A DNA stretch of 64,000 nt from NCBI GenBank assembly GCA_004194705.1, contig SADC01001323.1:310001-374000 (forward strand), in the 5' to 3' direction. A model generated the notes under the pieces. That model was given only the letters and a program-made list of their open reading frames with translations. It had not been told where the DNA came from and did not search any database. Position numbers and translations under genes: made by a program. Source of the stretch: Ditylenchus dipsaci. Lineage: Eukaryota > Nematoda > Chromadorea > Rhabditida > Anguinidae. This document shows, piece after piece, positions 24,501-34,982 of the stretch (positions are counted from its first letter, which is position 1; each line of letters begins with the position of its first letter).

Positions 24501-25316
24501 ATAGAACAAAAAGGAGTTTGATTGGGTGATACCTGCAGGACACCAACAGGTGCAAATGCATTACGAAAGTGGAGTTCCACGAACACCCTTTATATATTTG
24601 CTCTTGTTTGTAAGATTATAGATTAGAAAAAATCAAACCTCATTTGCTTGAGAACTGTGGACTTGCCACATTCACCAGCACCTAAAAAGAATATATCTTT
24701 AGCAAAAATTTTTTTTAACCTTTTAATGCGCTCTGGCCCATAGTGGCCCAATTTAAAGATGACATTTTCCCTTCATAAATTATTTATTTCTCAGTTGTAG
24801 AATTACGGATTCTTTTGCAACACCAGTACTGCTAAGCCATGCACTATTCATTAAAAAAAACAGATATCGATATCTCAGTTTGAGGCTGATAAAAACATCT
24901 TTGAAGTTTGTCCCATATATGAGACAGTGAGCACAAGAGCTGTCCCATACATGAGATAGTGCATGTAAGAGTCACTCAAGTTCGTTACCGCTTAGGATCC
25001 AACATTTTTTACCTCTATTTTTGCCCGTTGTCTTAGGTCAGTCTAGTCAGAAAAATAGTTAGTGTTCCGATTTTATCAGTCGTTTCTGCAAAATCCTTCA
25101 ATTTTTACACTAACAAGGGAAGTAACCGGGGTGTGATCCGAGTTATTTTGATTTGCTCATTAAATTTTCCGATTCCATGGCCAATTTGGTAGACTTACCC
25201 AACAGAAGCAATTTGACCACCTTCTGTTGAGCCATGTGGCCCTGCATCAGCTCTTTATCTATAGCTTTGGTCTTGCTCTGCAACTCTTTGTCCTCCTGAC
25301 TTTGGCACACCCCCAT
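15523..25316 (-). CDS. Heterotrimeric G-protein alpha subunit (Gi/o-like, nematode GPA type)
   Basis: Twelve coding exons, minus strand: 25316-25199, 24681-24639, 24405-24377, 24326-24214, 23576-23413, 23359-23231, 20323-20266, 20213-20143, 20091-19938, 15811-15720, 15668-15623 and 15572-15523. It binds and hydrolyses GTP at the plasma membrane downstream of GPCRs. Start [12 protein letters not shown] gives Gly2 (myristoylation) and Cys4 (palmitoylation). P-loop [14 protein letters not shown] (Cys where most G-alphas have Ser). Switch [13 protein letters not shown]; switch [19 protein letters not shown]; then [17 protein letters not shown], the base-binding NKKD (LFLNKKDLF), and [10 protein letters not shown]-terminus [12 protein letters not shown] carries the Cys at -4 typical of pertussis-toxin-sensitive Gi/o proteins. 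One A is missing at 20148-20149 (frame break between GAG-GAC and NRM). Otherwise the gene is full length and near the usual ~355 residues. A 4.1-kb intron hosts rps-27 on the other strand. The upstream ORF extends to 25328, but ATG at 25316 is required for Gly2. Confidence 0.95.
16228..16862. mobile_element. Inverted-repeat element containing a tandem array
   Basis: About 110-bp terminal inverted repeats: GTTTAGAATGTGACCTTTTT at the left and AAAAAGGTCACATTCTAAAC at the right. Each continues through GTGTAACATTGTAAAAAATG and ATTTTTATTGTTGGGAAA. The loop is filled by the tandem repeat listed separately (16367-16700). It lies in the long G-alpha intron and has no ORF. Confidence 0.8.
16367..16705. 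repeat. Tandem repeat with CCTGCCTTCGGCAGG hairpins, ~86/72-bp period
   Basis: Five starts of ACCTGCCTGC(CTT)CGGCAGGCA at 16367, 16453, 16525, 16610 and 16681, so the spacings are 86, 72, 85 and 71. Each unit has a perfect 6-bp stem (CCTGCC-TTC-GGCAGG), then CACCCTAATTCAATAGGA, AGCCCCTTTGGGGTAC (itself a small palindrome) and TTTATACACACC. Short units lack the ATTGTTCGGG segment. The last start is fused to its reverse complement. Confidence 0.85.
16939..17140. mobile_element. Palindromic MITE (TTAAAGGACCATAGCCGTCG)
   Basis: A 202-bp near-perfect palindrome: CTTTAAAGGACCATAGCCGT at one end and ACGGCTATGGTCCTTTAA at the other. The arms contain CGACAACGAGAATTTGAAAT and GAATTCGCGCGGGACAG. A second copy of the same family lies at 44212-44413. 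It is within the G-alpha intron. Confidence 0.85.
17179..17292. mobile_element. Short palindromic MITE (GGCCAGCGTA family)
   Basis: About 114 bp: GGCAAGGGTAGGCCAGCGTA at the left with the complement TACGCTGGCCTACCCTTGCC at the right, and TTTCGTACTTTAAATG in the loop. Other copies: 26486-26584, 37278-37384 and 48170-48276. Fragments are near 28060-28100 and 30962-31018. Confidence 0.8.
17336..17512 (+). repeat. Left inverted repeat flanking rps-27
   Basis: Starts TTAAAGGGGCATGCCCACGC, then TTCAAATGTTTGAATTCCCG and ATGAAGACAAAATGAATTTG, and runs through TAGTCGTCTCAC to GTAACACTT. It is the reverse complement of 18868-19046 at well over 90% over the outer ~130 bp, fading inward. With that copy it brackets the ribosomal protein S27 gene. 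Confidence 0.85.
17640..17944 (+). CDS. 40S ribosomal protein S27 (eS27), nested in the G-alpha intron
   Basis: Two exons. Exon 1 starts at the ATG of GCAAGATGCCACTC and encodes [20 protein letters not shown], then [20 protein letters not shown] intron of about 50 nt ends TTATTGAG. Exon 2 encodes [32 protein letters not shown] and [17 protein letters not shown], then TGA at 17942-17944. These are the zinc-ribbon cysteines (CPxC...CVGC) and C-terminus of eS27, a small-subunit component, at about the normal 84 residues. Two frame slips, one base each, occur in exon 2: a G short at 17805-17806 and a T short at 17829. Every other feature is intact. Retaining the intron at the position expected for a spliced gene argues against a retrocopy. 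The CTCTTTCGTC pyrimidine tract just upstream resembles a TOP-like leader. The gene is opposite in strand to the host G-alpha and lies between inverted repeats. Confidence 0.9.
17945..18867. other. rps-27 3' flank inside the inverted-repeat pair
   Basis: Unique-looking sequence. AAAATAAG at about 17974 is a candidate variant polyA signal. At 18540-18590 there is a MITE-A-like fragment (GGGGCTCTATTAAAGGAAAT..CGGTA). No other exon seen. Confidence 0.4.
18868..19046 (-). repeat. Right inverted repeat flanking rps-27
   Basis: Reverse complement of 17336-17512. It ends GGCGTGGGCATGCCCCTTTAAAGG, and abuts the next hairpin element directly. See the left repeat for matched blocks. Confidence 0.85.
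19041..19281. mobile_element. Hairpin MITE (TTTAAAGGGTCATGCCACGC)
   Basis: Left end CTTTAAAGGGTCATGCCACG..AGGTGGCGCCC pairs with GGGCACCACCTCATTAGCGT..GCATGCCCCTTTAAAG at the right. The inner arms pair over AACCAAGTTGAAAAA. It shares the first bases with the repeats flanking rps-27, so it may be a shorter relative inserted at their shared border. Confidence 0.7.
19563..19794. mobile_element. Hairpin MITE, family A
   Basis: TACCGTATTCTCTCTAATAG at the left and the complement AAGAATAAGAATACGGTA at the right, with the internal pair ACAACTTACCACC/GGTGGTAACTTGC. In the G-alpha intron. Confidence 0.75.
21375..22235. mobile_element. ~860-bp hairpin with C-run ends
   Basis: Left arm: CCCCCCCCACGGGAGTGATC, GATCGAGGAGATAACATC, CGTGTTTCTCGACCCGA, GAAAGCCAGCTGTTTTTTTG. 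Right arm: the complementary ACAGCCGGCTTTCACATG, CGGGGTCGAGAAACACG, GGTTATCTCCTCGATCTG and ATCACTCCCCGGGGGGG. The centre has another palindrome at 21765-21860, with GCGCGCATCTCTAACTC / GAGTTGAGATGCGCAC around a CCCCTTCGGGGG stem. Non-coding. Confidence 0.75.
22465..22860. mobile_element. Palindromic MITE, family S
   Basis: TATGGCACCCCAAAAGTTCG...TTCCCGCC at the left and the complement GGCGGGAACGAACTTTTGGG...GTGCCATA at the right. CGACACTTTTTTTACCTCG and TTTCTGTTTTGACAGTCTGG arms pair closely. Same family as 8338-8771. Confidence 0.85.
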
Positions 25317-26668
25317 GCCACACACCAATTAATCCGAATCAGTAATCAATAGGAAGTTAATAGTAGCAACAACAGGGTTAGTTAATTATTATACGTTAGG
25401 GGTTGGTTGATACCCGCAACGACAACATACACAACAACCAGTAGCAGCAGCAGGCGTAGTCTACAAAAATGGTAATGGGAAAAGCTGGCGACTACAATGA
25501 GTTGCCTCGGAGATTACTGCTACTACTACCTCAAACCAACCACAGTAGTGAATATGTATAGAGCTAGGGGATGCCTTTACCTACACTTAATTAATTAGTG
25601 GAAGGCAAGCAAGTAAAAGGACACACACGCTAACAATCATAAGTCTATAATTGCTGTTGGCTGGCTGGCACTATGAATCAATACACCAACAATAACAACG
25701 TGTGGACAAAGCAATTAAGGTTATAGATCAATACTTAGAAATGACATGTTTAGAGCAGGATAAAATTTATCATAGATCAAGGTCTAACCATGGTATTTGA
25801 TAAATTAGGGGAACAATACTTCCCAATCTAGTGTGTTGAGTAAACAGGTCTGTATTATTTTCGGATTTATTTATTTATTCCCTGTGGAACGTCTACGAAC
25901 TGCCACTATGCTACCACTGAGGCAGCCAATCATCACTTACAAGTTTAGCTGGGTGTCTGACATGCATGCAGGCATGTAAAAGTCTATATTTGAACAGACA
26001 ATACGTGCATTAAACATAAAAATATCGAAATAAAAATTGGAACTCGAAGTTTTTCAAAATCGAAAATCGTAAATTGAAAGAGGAAAGGTAACGGAAGTCG
26101 AATTTTTAGTAATCGCTCTATTATCAGTGAAATGGAAAGCGTAGCATGTAAGTAGTAGGCGACAGCTGAACCGCTAGAATCATGTCAGATTAGAAAGACA
26201 GACGTAGGAAAGGGTTTTAAAAGAATAACTGACTATTTTAGAGGACTGTGTTTAATTGGTTACTTGACACTTGCGCACCACGATATTTGCGCATCAACAC
26301 CTGCGCACCAAAAATATATTTTCTGATAAAACAGATAGACGACACTCCTAAACCACATCCATCCGTCTTTATCCATCCTCAATGGTCCATATCCATACTT
26401 AATGATGTCATTGAGGTAGTGTTACCCAGGTTTCTAAGTGATGGTACTTACCGTTTAGGAAGCCATAGTCCCACTTCGGTTTTTTAGGCTTAGGCGTAGG
26501 TTAGGCCAGCCTGCGTAAATGTTTTTCTTAATTGTAGTACGTGAAACACGTTCTTACATACGCTGGCCTACCGTGCGTTCAAGCCGAAAATGGATTGCAA
26601 GTAGCACGAAGGTGACCTGCATTGTTCTTGAACCACTAATATGGATACCTTTAATGAAATTATAAAAT
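25317..26668. other. 5' flank of the G-alpha gene
   Basis: Contains CAACAAC/CAGCAGCAG-rich sequence (25400-25560) that could be 5' UTR or promoter; no TATA motif is convincing. At 26250-26320 there is a short degenerate array of TTGCGCACCA-type units with similarity in style to 59470-59540. A GGCCAGCGTA MITE lies at 26486-26584. Confidence 0.4.
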
Positions 26669-26998
26669 TAAAGGACCATGCAAATTGATAAGCACAGCAA
26701 TTTGCGAAATTTGACCACCCTAATTTTGTCAATAATGTTTTCTAATGTTTTTCGTTTGCATGTAAAATTTTTTCAAACTATAGAATCGTTTACTAGTCGA
26801 GCCCAACGTTGCTTGACAAAACCAAATCGAACGATATAGTTTCTGACATTATTTCATATGAGTCTGTGTTAAAAGTTGGGTGATGAGTAGAATTTCAAAT
26901 TAAAATTTAATTCGAAAACATTATGGACAAAATTAGAGTGGTCCCGCGCGAATTCGAATTTCCCAAATTGCTGTGCTTATCAAGTTTCATGGTCCAAG
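26669..26998. mobile_element. Hairpin MITE (AAAGGACCATG...AGCACAGC)
   Basis: Left TAAAGGACCATGCAAATTG..ATAAGCACAGCAATTTGCG pairs with the right CAAATTGCTGTGCTTATCAA..GTTTCATGGTCC. Inner arms include ACCACCCTAATTTTGTC and its complement. A half copy lies at 53190-53254. Confidence 0.8.
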
Positions 26999-27114
26999 GA
27001 CTTAGGAGACCTAGGGATGGTTCAGGGGGTTATTTTTTACGTATAGATACATATAGTTTTCACTAAATGTTCAAAGTTATTTTGACTATAAAGATCAACA
27101 ACTCACCACCCAAG

Positions 27115-27187
27115 TTTCTTATCAAACAATGATCTGGGAAATTGGCCCTACGAGAACATCCTGTCGCCACAGGTTCCCGTGCTAAAA
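27115..27187 (-). other. Possible isolated exon, minus strand
   Basis: Bounded by TTTTAG and a GTGAG donor. One frame reads REPVATGCSRRANFPDHCLI then RNLG. It has protein-like composition but no partner exon I can place and no family I recognise. It could be a 5' exon of a gene or chance. Confidence 0.25.
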
Positions 27188-29589
27188 TAAAAAGCAGTTA
27201 GACCCTGAGAAAAGATTCAAGGAAAAAATAGAAATTCATGCGAATAAAATCAGCTTGGGGACTAAGACAAACTGATGGGTGGATATTCCAGAATTGCTTC
27301 TATTTTTTGTTGAAAAATGTGTATAATATTTTGAACCCATTGTTTCACGGCTAGCATGTTTGCTGTGCTCACAAATATAACAAAAGCATTTCTGGAAAAG
27401 AGCAGTAGGAAAGGCTCACGAACCAGGAACCCTTTTCCCTTAGAAAAAAGCAGAAGTAAAAAAGAAGTGTTGTCAAACAAGAAGTGGTCACGCAGAAAAC
27501 CTTTCATTACATAGTTGACAAGCTTCTGACAACCAACAACTACTCCTGCTACAATTGCAATACTACTACAACTGTGGCCACTGGGCTATTGGATGAAAAT
27601 ATGTGTTCTCACACTGTAAATACAAATAATTATTAAAATTTAACGAGCACAAGTAAATATCGCTAAAAGTTAGGAAAAAACACGTTGGTCAGCAGGCAAA
27701 TAATGTTTTGTTGCATCAGCAGCATCAATATTATCCTCTATATATAGGTGGGCACATTTATGCGTAGCAGAGGTTATAGCAGTAATTATGGGCTATTCAC
27801 TCTAGGTGCTTCCTGGAAAACAAGTGTAGTTTGAAATAAAAAAATTGGTGCACTAAAAAGTGATCACAGCAATAGCAGCGTTGCAAAAAGGTTAAAGAGG
27901 TTATTGAGTCAGGTACCCACTTTGAGTAATCGGAACCCAACCTTATAATTTCGGGTTTTGGTCCATGTCCCGGTTATCCAAATTTCAGGTACTCGAAACC
28001 TCGGCACTACCAGTGAATATTCCTTCCCCCATTTAACCACAGAATACCTGTAACTACTTAGGCTTAGGGATAGGCCAGCGTATCTTAGGACGGACTAAGA
28101 AATGTTTATACATTTTTTCCGGGGTCTGGGACTAATATTTGGATACTTTTTACTTAATTTCTAAAAGAAAAAATTCTGGGGGTTTATTCGCTAGTAAGGT
28201 CAAAACCTCTATCAAGTAGGTGTCAAAGCTCTTATATTTTAGAAGTGTTAACTTTTTTTCGCAAGTGAGATAATCACACGGTGATTTTAAGGTCATTTTT
28301 TTTATTTTGCAATATTTTGCTGCGTTATTTTTTTATCGGAATTTTAAATTTTGTTTAGTGTTAAAAAGCGCTCTCAAAATAGCACTAGCTTTATTTAAAA
28401 AGTTGTTTGAACAAAATAACTCTAAAATAGTTACAAATTAACAAATCCTATTAACTTTCTAATTCTTTTTAACGACATTTATGCAGCAATTAAAGCAATT
28501 TAGTGAACACACGGTGATTTCCAGATAGAAATATTTTATATACCGTATTTACTCTAATAGAAGCACAGTCTCTAATAGCCGCACACCCCCTATTTTTCGA
28601 CTAAGATTTCAGAGCTAGGGCCAATTTTGATTGACAATTTCAAAAATTTAAGGCGTCGAAAAAATAGACCCACATGTGCTTCTATCACAGTGAACACGGT
28701 AGATGGTCTCTGCAGCAGCTTTTTAATGGATCATCCATCAAATTTATTCAAGTTTTCAAGCTATACATTGCAAAAAGTCACATGGCGTCGAATTCAAATT
28801 CGAATTGCAAGTAAGGGAACCGGTACCGTCTCTTTTTGTTTTTCCTCACTTCGGTTAAGACCATGTAAAATTTAGAGTGACACCAAAATTCCAACCTTGG
28901 TATGTTCGACTACACAAAATGCTTTTGCTTCCTAATCAAACAGCCATAAAAGAAAAATCCGTACGAAAAAAAAGAGGAAAAAATTAAATTGCACTAATCA
29001 TGTTTAAAAAGGTACTTAAAATTTTTGGCATTCTGTCGGTTTAAAGTTTTTAAGAAATTCAATTTTGACATGCCGTATGTTCAAGCAAATTTAGCAATCG
29101 TCGAAGGGAAGGTAGACTTGTGTGCTTCGAGGGAAAGCTAATTACATGCTGCACTTTAAAGCTAAAAAATCTTTTAATGCTGTAAGACATTCTTTTGTTT
29201 TAAATTCAGTGTAGGTGCAAAGAATAGACCACTACAGACTACATGCTACTAGTACAAACTCCTTATTTAATATTTTTAATCAAAATTAAAGTCTGGTCAA
29301 AAAGCAAGTAATGAGCTCAAATAGCTAGTGTCGTGCACCTTTTTTATTTGAAAAAAAAAATCGAAAAAGGATATCTTCAATAATTATTACTCCATATGTA
29401 CATAATTAAATGAGTCAGTAAAAATTTGAACTGCAGGAAAATGTTGGTTTAAAAAACAAATTTTTCTTACACTGAATTGACTCTGCGTTTTTCATTTTTT
29501 TTTACTTTATTTTTTACTTCTTTCAGACCATTTTCTATTTGTGATATTTTTGTGGCATAATTGTAGCATAACTTTGTCAAGATTGATAA
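27188..29589. other. No gene seen; MITE fragments
   Basis: AT-rich. MITE-A-like ends occur near 28548-28600 (ACCGTATTTACTCTAATAGA then GCACACCCCCTATTTTT) and a related fragment at 32908-33010. A partial GGCCAGCGTA repeat is near 28060-28100. ORFs such as 28627-28875 are not supported by splice or composition signals. Confidence 0.4.
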
Positions 29590-30338
29590 ACAGGGTGGTA
29601 AATCGAGGTTTTTGCGTTTTTCCGCCACCGGCAGCCATAGAATTTGCTCGAAAAAGCCATACAAATATGGATGTTATATCGTTTTGTAGAGAAATTCCTC
29701 TGCTACAAAATAATGCTCACAGATTTGACATATTAACCCGTTTTTGGGGTGCTTCAGAGTTGTTTTATGGACAAATGCCAGGTGGCTTACCGGCGCCGAT
29801 GCTTTTCTCGCCACCGGGCACTATACACAGCGCCTAATCACGCTAAAAAAAGTTTTTTATACACCATTTTATAGAAGAAGCTTCACGCTACAAAGCCTAG
29901 ATAAAAGTTTCTGAAATTTAACATGCTTTTATGGATTTCTGAGCCCCGGTGGCGAAATTTTTACACTAACTTAAATTATGCCACCGGGGCTCAGAAATCC
30001 ATAAAACATGTTAAATTTCAGAAACTTTTATTTAGGCTTTGTAGCGTGAAGCTTCTTCTATAAAGTGGTGTATACCAACCTTTTTTAGCATGATTAGGCG
30101 CTGTGTATAGTGCCCGGTGGCGAAAAAAGCATCGGCGCCGGTGAGCCACCTGGCATTTGTCCATAAAACAACTCTGAAGCACCCCAAAAACGGGTTAATA
30201 TGTCAAATCTGTGAGCATTATTTTGTAGCAGAGGGATTTCTCTACAAAACGATATAACATCCATATTTGGCCTTTTCTAGCAAATCATATGGCTGCCGGT
30301 GGCGGAAAAACGCAAAAACCTCGATTTACCACCCTGTT
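29590..30338. mobile_element. 750-bp near-perfect palindrome
   Basis: Arms of about 365 bp: CAGGGTGGTAAATCGAGGTT at the left, with the complement ending AACCTCGATTTACCACCCTG. Landmarks TTTTTCCGCCACCGGCAGCC, ATATCGTTTTGTAGAGAAAT and CACCGGGCACTATACACAGC recur inverted. The loop (~29958-29982) is AAATTTTTACACTAACTTAA. A 98-aa ORF in the left arm (29541-29837) starts outside it and has no domain. A non-autonomous transposon or foldback element is the likely identity. Confidence 0.85.
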
Positions 30339-33300
30339 GATAAATAGACAGCTTTTTAAGAGGTAAAGAATGTTTAATTTGGCCTTTCAAAGTTTTTGCG
30401 GGAAATTGAAAAACTCTCAAAATCTGACTAGAAGAAGAATTCATCTACACTGAATTCATCTAAGTTTTAGCATCATGTTTGAAATGTTTTTAAAGTGGTC
30501 CTAACCAAGTGGGAACTGTAACTTTTGTTATTTTTAAGAGCTTAAAAGCCCAACTGCAAAAACCACTTCCCCTCAATCCCGATATACACTCGTTCAAATG
30601 TATCCCTAAGTTCAACCAACTCCCTACCCTCATCCCTCCACCTAGTATCTAGGGAGATCAAGGTAAATGACTGTTCCAGGAGTATCATCTACCAGCGTCT
30701 CACTTAAAAGGCATTTTCTGAGAGAATGATAAACCGACTTACCACGACCTTTATTCAAAATTTTTCTGTGGTGTCCATCGTGTTCTGCTACTCTTTTTGA
30801 GCAACTTTAAAAAGACAGTCCATGTGAAACATGCATATTGACCGAAATATATGCATTTTGAAAAATGCCTTCAAAATTTATTCTTAATTTTCACCATTCT
30901 GCTAAAGGACGCGAAGATTGGTTTGACTAACAATTTCGACAAATGGTAGCTTAAAAACAGGGTTGAGTCCGTCCTAACGAACGCTTGACTACCCTACGCC
31001 TGAGGCTTCGCCTAAGTTTTTTTGACATACGGTAATTAAAGTATGTAGATGAGGTGTTGAAACTATTAGAAAAATTATCTCCGGACTTAAATTGACGTCT
31101 AGTTTTCACAGCTCCTTAAGTTTCCCCAACTGTGCAAATAACATTCAGGGCTACATTCTGATATATAATGCACATACCATATTCTCTCTAATAGAGCGGC
31201 ACTCCGCTCTATTTTTAAACCTCAAAATTTTTTTTGACTCAACTTTAAAAATGCAACAAAAATTGGTTTATCACCCCCCCTCCCTAGTTTTGTCCTCAAC
31301 CCGTGGAGCTCTATTAGAGAGTGCCGCTCCATTAGAGAGAATACGGTAGTTTCATACGCTTTTTTAAAGTTTCATTTATTTCTTAACCCTGTATTTTACG
31401 TGGCGTCTGGACTTTCGTGCAGGGTTGAAAAATGTGCACTTTTAGGACACAATGTGCCTTTTCAAAAAAATTGTTTTATTTTTGTGACTTGCTTTTTCAT
31501 GTATTTATTATAGCATCTAACATTTCTACCTACCAGTGTGAAAACATTAACATCATCTTGAAGAAAATAATAGGATGAGAAAATAATAAAAAAAATCTTG
31601 AAAAAATTGAAAAATCGAAGATGTCCACGGAAGAGATTTAGCTGGAGGAAAATAGTTATTTTCACTGTGTGAAATGGTGCGATGAAAAGCTTCACTACTA
31701 CACCATGCACTACGTCTAAAAAATCCAAATGCACCCTTTTCCCGTTTCGATTTGATTTTCTTTGATCGTGGTTTGACTGTATAGATAGAATTTTCGACTA
31801 GCTATTTGACAAACAAATAACAGCTCATAAAAAATCAATACCGTAACTGTTACCTCGTTAAAAAATAAACAAACATTTTGAAACTCAATTTTAAAGTAAA
31901 TAAAAAAGGTGAAAATATTAGAATAAAGTAGTCAAAAGTTAAGTAGAATTGTTTTTATGCAAAAATTATATGTGTTCGACTAGTATATAAGGAACGATTA
32001 ATAGGCCACTTAAATGAGGGAAACATCAGTGCACAACACCATCAAGAACAATTGTTTCTTGCCATTTTCAATAAAATTGTACGTAAAAGCTTGCACAAAA
32101 AATTGGTTATCAAAATACAACATTCATGCAGAATTCAAATTTTAAACTTAAAATATCAAAAAAAATCAAACACAACAACCAGTCGTTGAGAAACAAAAGT
32201 CTGGGTGTTTGGTTTCGACGAACGGCTGCCACCTCTTCTAATTCACCTAGGTAACAGTTGGGAAAAAAGGTAAATGGCATTTAGTGGGTGAGGAATTGTA
32301 ACCCAAGGGACACAGTGACGCTACCACACACTCTATACACCTGCAATGGAAAAAGTTCAGACAGTCAGAAACAAGCAAGCATTGACTAAAAGTTAAAAAA
32401 TACAAAAAGTAGAAGTCATACACATCTTTTGATAAAAAGCCGAACATGTAGTGTGATCAGAATTCAATGAGCATGCTCACGATTTTATATTAATAGTCGA
32501 AATTCGGAAAATTTGAATTCACAAAAACCAGCACGACCTGCAATTTTTTCTTCAAAATCAATATTTCGGTTTCATAAGGCTGTGCAGGGTTGGCAAAAGA
32601 AGAATTTTCCAGTGACGACGTGGCATTTGTTTCTTTTTTCATTTTAGAAGTCACGTAAAGGTGGCTTCTGGAAGCTCCACATGGCTTTTTACCAAATTTT
32701 TAAGTTTATTCTTTCAAATCTTCGGTGTTTAGATATTTTTGTACCGCTGAGAATTTGGAAGGATAAACTTATAATTTTAGTAAAAAAGGGGAATGAAAAT
32801 TCTTTTAGGAGGTCTTCAATAGCGGAAACCGAAACGGCCTCAAAAAGTGGCGTTGAAACCAGGAATTTCGAATTCTACTATTGAAAATTTTCAAGGAAAA
32901 ATTCAATACCGTATTTACTCTAATAGACGCACATCCACCTATTTTTTTTACTAAGATTTCAGAGTTAAGACCAATCTTGAAGTTTGCAAGTGAGATAATT
33001 ACAGGGTGATTTTTAGGACTTTTTTCATTTTCCAATATTTTGTTTTAAAATTTTTTAAGTCTACCATTTTAATTTACCAATTGAGCTATCGGGTCGCCCC
33101 AGGCCTGTTTCTTATTTCTCTGCTATCTGTCTCCCTTACACTTGCCATTCAAGCTCCCGCATAAATAGTTGGAGAAGTGCACAGATCTACTTTTTTAAGT
33201 CTACTCTCGGTTATCCGACATTTCGGGGGAGCGGCTGTAGAGTGTCAGATAAACGAGGTGTCGGTTAACTGGGGTGTCAGTCTATGTATTTAAAAATCGA

Positions 33301-34982
33301 AAGGTTGAAAAGTTTAGACAGTTATTGTTTGAATGGTGACCTACAAATGATTTTATCATTTTATTTTTTCTGTTTTCTAACTAACAAAGCCATCCAAGCA
33401 CATTTGACTGCGTCATGGTTTAGTATATATCGTTTATGCTCACCTTCCAAACAGTTGATTACCTAAAAAAATCGAGCCCGGGAGGGAGGAATTTTTTATA
33501 TTTTTGAGTGCTCTATCAATCTGGAAAAAATTTTTTAGATCGCGACAACACTAGCATGGGTTGCCGTATTAGGTTAAAACTTAAGCGCATGGTAGGCCAG
33601 CACGTGTAAGTGTGTCTCAAATACCGTATTTACTCCAATAAGAGCCCATTCTCCATCACGCGCTCATGCTTTAATAAACGCCCATGCTAGAGGGAGGTCG
33701 AAAATAAGCGTGTATTGGATGCCATGTAAAAAACTGAAAAAACCAGAACCTTAAAAAGTTATGCTTCGGTAAAAAGAAATAAATTTGAGATCCCTTTCAT
33801 TCTCAAAAAATCTCATTTCTCTATAAAACATTTTCAATATATTTCAATTTGTATCCAATTATTGCAAAGTTTATTATTATTACCAAAACAGCGAACAGTA
33901 AATACATTATATTAAACATACTCAATTTTTTTTATCTACAAAAAAGGTTAGGACGGAAAAAAGCCTGCTTTTACTTTTTCGATGGTTCACACCTCCATTT
34001 TTGCCTTGGTTCCTACTGTTTTCGGCTTGTGCTTGGGTCAAGAGTAGGCCAGACAGACAAACTATAAATAATTAACAAAAACACGTTAGAGTCTGTTCAT
34101 ACACGCGCTATCTTGCGCTTTTTTGAACAAAAAGGGTTTAGTGAAAATTAGTTGGCAACAGCATAAGCAGATCTGCACCTCATCACTTGCCGAAAAAGTG
34201 GATACCAACACAAAAATACAGGATCGACCAAAAGAGAAAAAATCAGGAGCCTTTCAATTAAATTTTGCACCGGAAATATCTGAAATGCTAGAAAAACTCA
34301 AAAATTACTGCAGCTTTTTCACCATCATGATTATTATATTTTCTTAATTACAATCAAACTTCTCTATAAGCTACACCTCGGGACCGATCCTAGATGTAGC
34401 TTATAAAGAGGTGTAGCTTATAGAGACGTTAGACTGTATTTCTTTCAAAGCCTCTGCTAATTTAGATAACCGGCAAAATTGAAAAAAAAATTGACCAGAT
34501 TGGGTTTTTTCTCTATTCGAGGGGATAATGTAATTGAGAAAAAGGGTATTTTATTTCGGATCAGCCCACAAAAATATTTTTCTGCCCCTTAATTTTTAAA
34601 GAGAAATGATGAAAATTTCAAAGATATTTTTAAGATCATAATCATAAAATTAGTTACAGTTCTTTAAAGTAATAGGTCAAATAATGGGTTAACACTTATG
34701 CACTTTGGGCTCCCCTTGTTATTATTAACTGCGAATGGTGTTTTAAAGACTCCTAAGTAATTTTTAATCGTTAAAAACGATAAAAAAAAAGTAGTTTCTA
34801 TTTTTTACCTTACTAAAAAATTAAGTTTTCAAAAAAATTCATTACCAAAATTTGACTTTTCATAGTTATTTACAGTTAATGCAAAAAGGGGCCCAAGTGC
34901 AAAAGTGCCACAAACTGTAACCTAAGCCCTTTTTCCGATCGATTATCACAAAGAATTCCGAAAGTTACAAAAAACACTGATT
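30339..34982. other. Gene-poor interval with MITEs
   Basis: No supported exon. Contains a MITE A copy at 31175-31348, fragments at 32908-33010 and 33620-33730, and a small palindrome at 34346-34440 (TCTCTATAAGCTACACCTC / AGGTGTAGCTTATAGAGA). At 33070-33110, minus strand, there is a tRNA A-box-like string (TAGCTCAATTGGTA). The rest is AT-rich. Confidence 0.45.
31175..31348. mobile_element. Hairpin MITE, family A (short)
   Basis: TACCATATTCTCTCTAATAG AGCGGCACTCCGCTCTA at the left and GGAGCTCTATTAGAGAGTGC then AGAGAGAATACGGTA at the right. No ORF. Confidence 0.75.

Noticed and set aside
29541..29837. 98-residue ORF (plus) at the left arm of the 750-bp palindrome
   Set aside because: Translation has no domain and begins outside the element. 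It is a by-product of the GC-richer arm.
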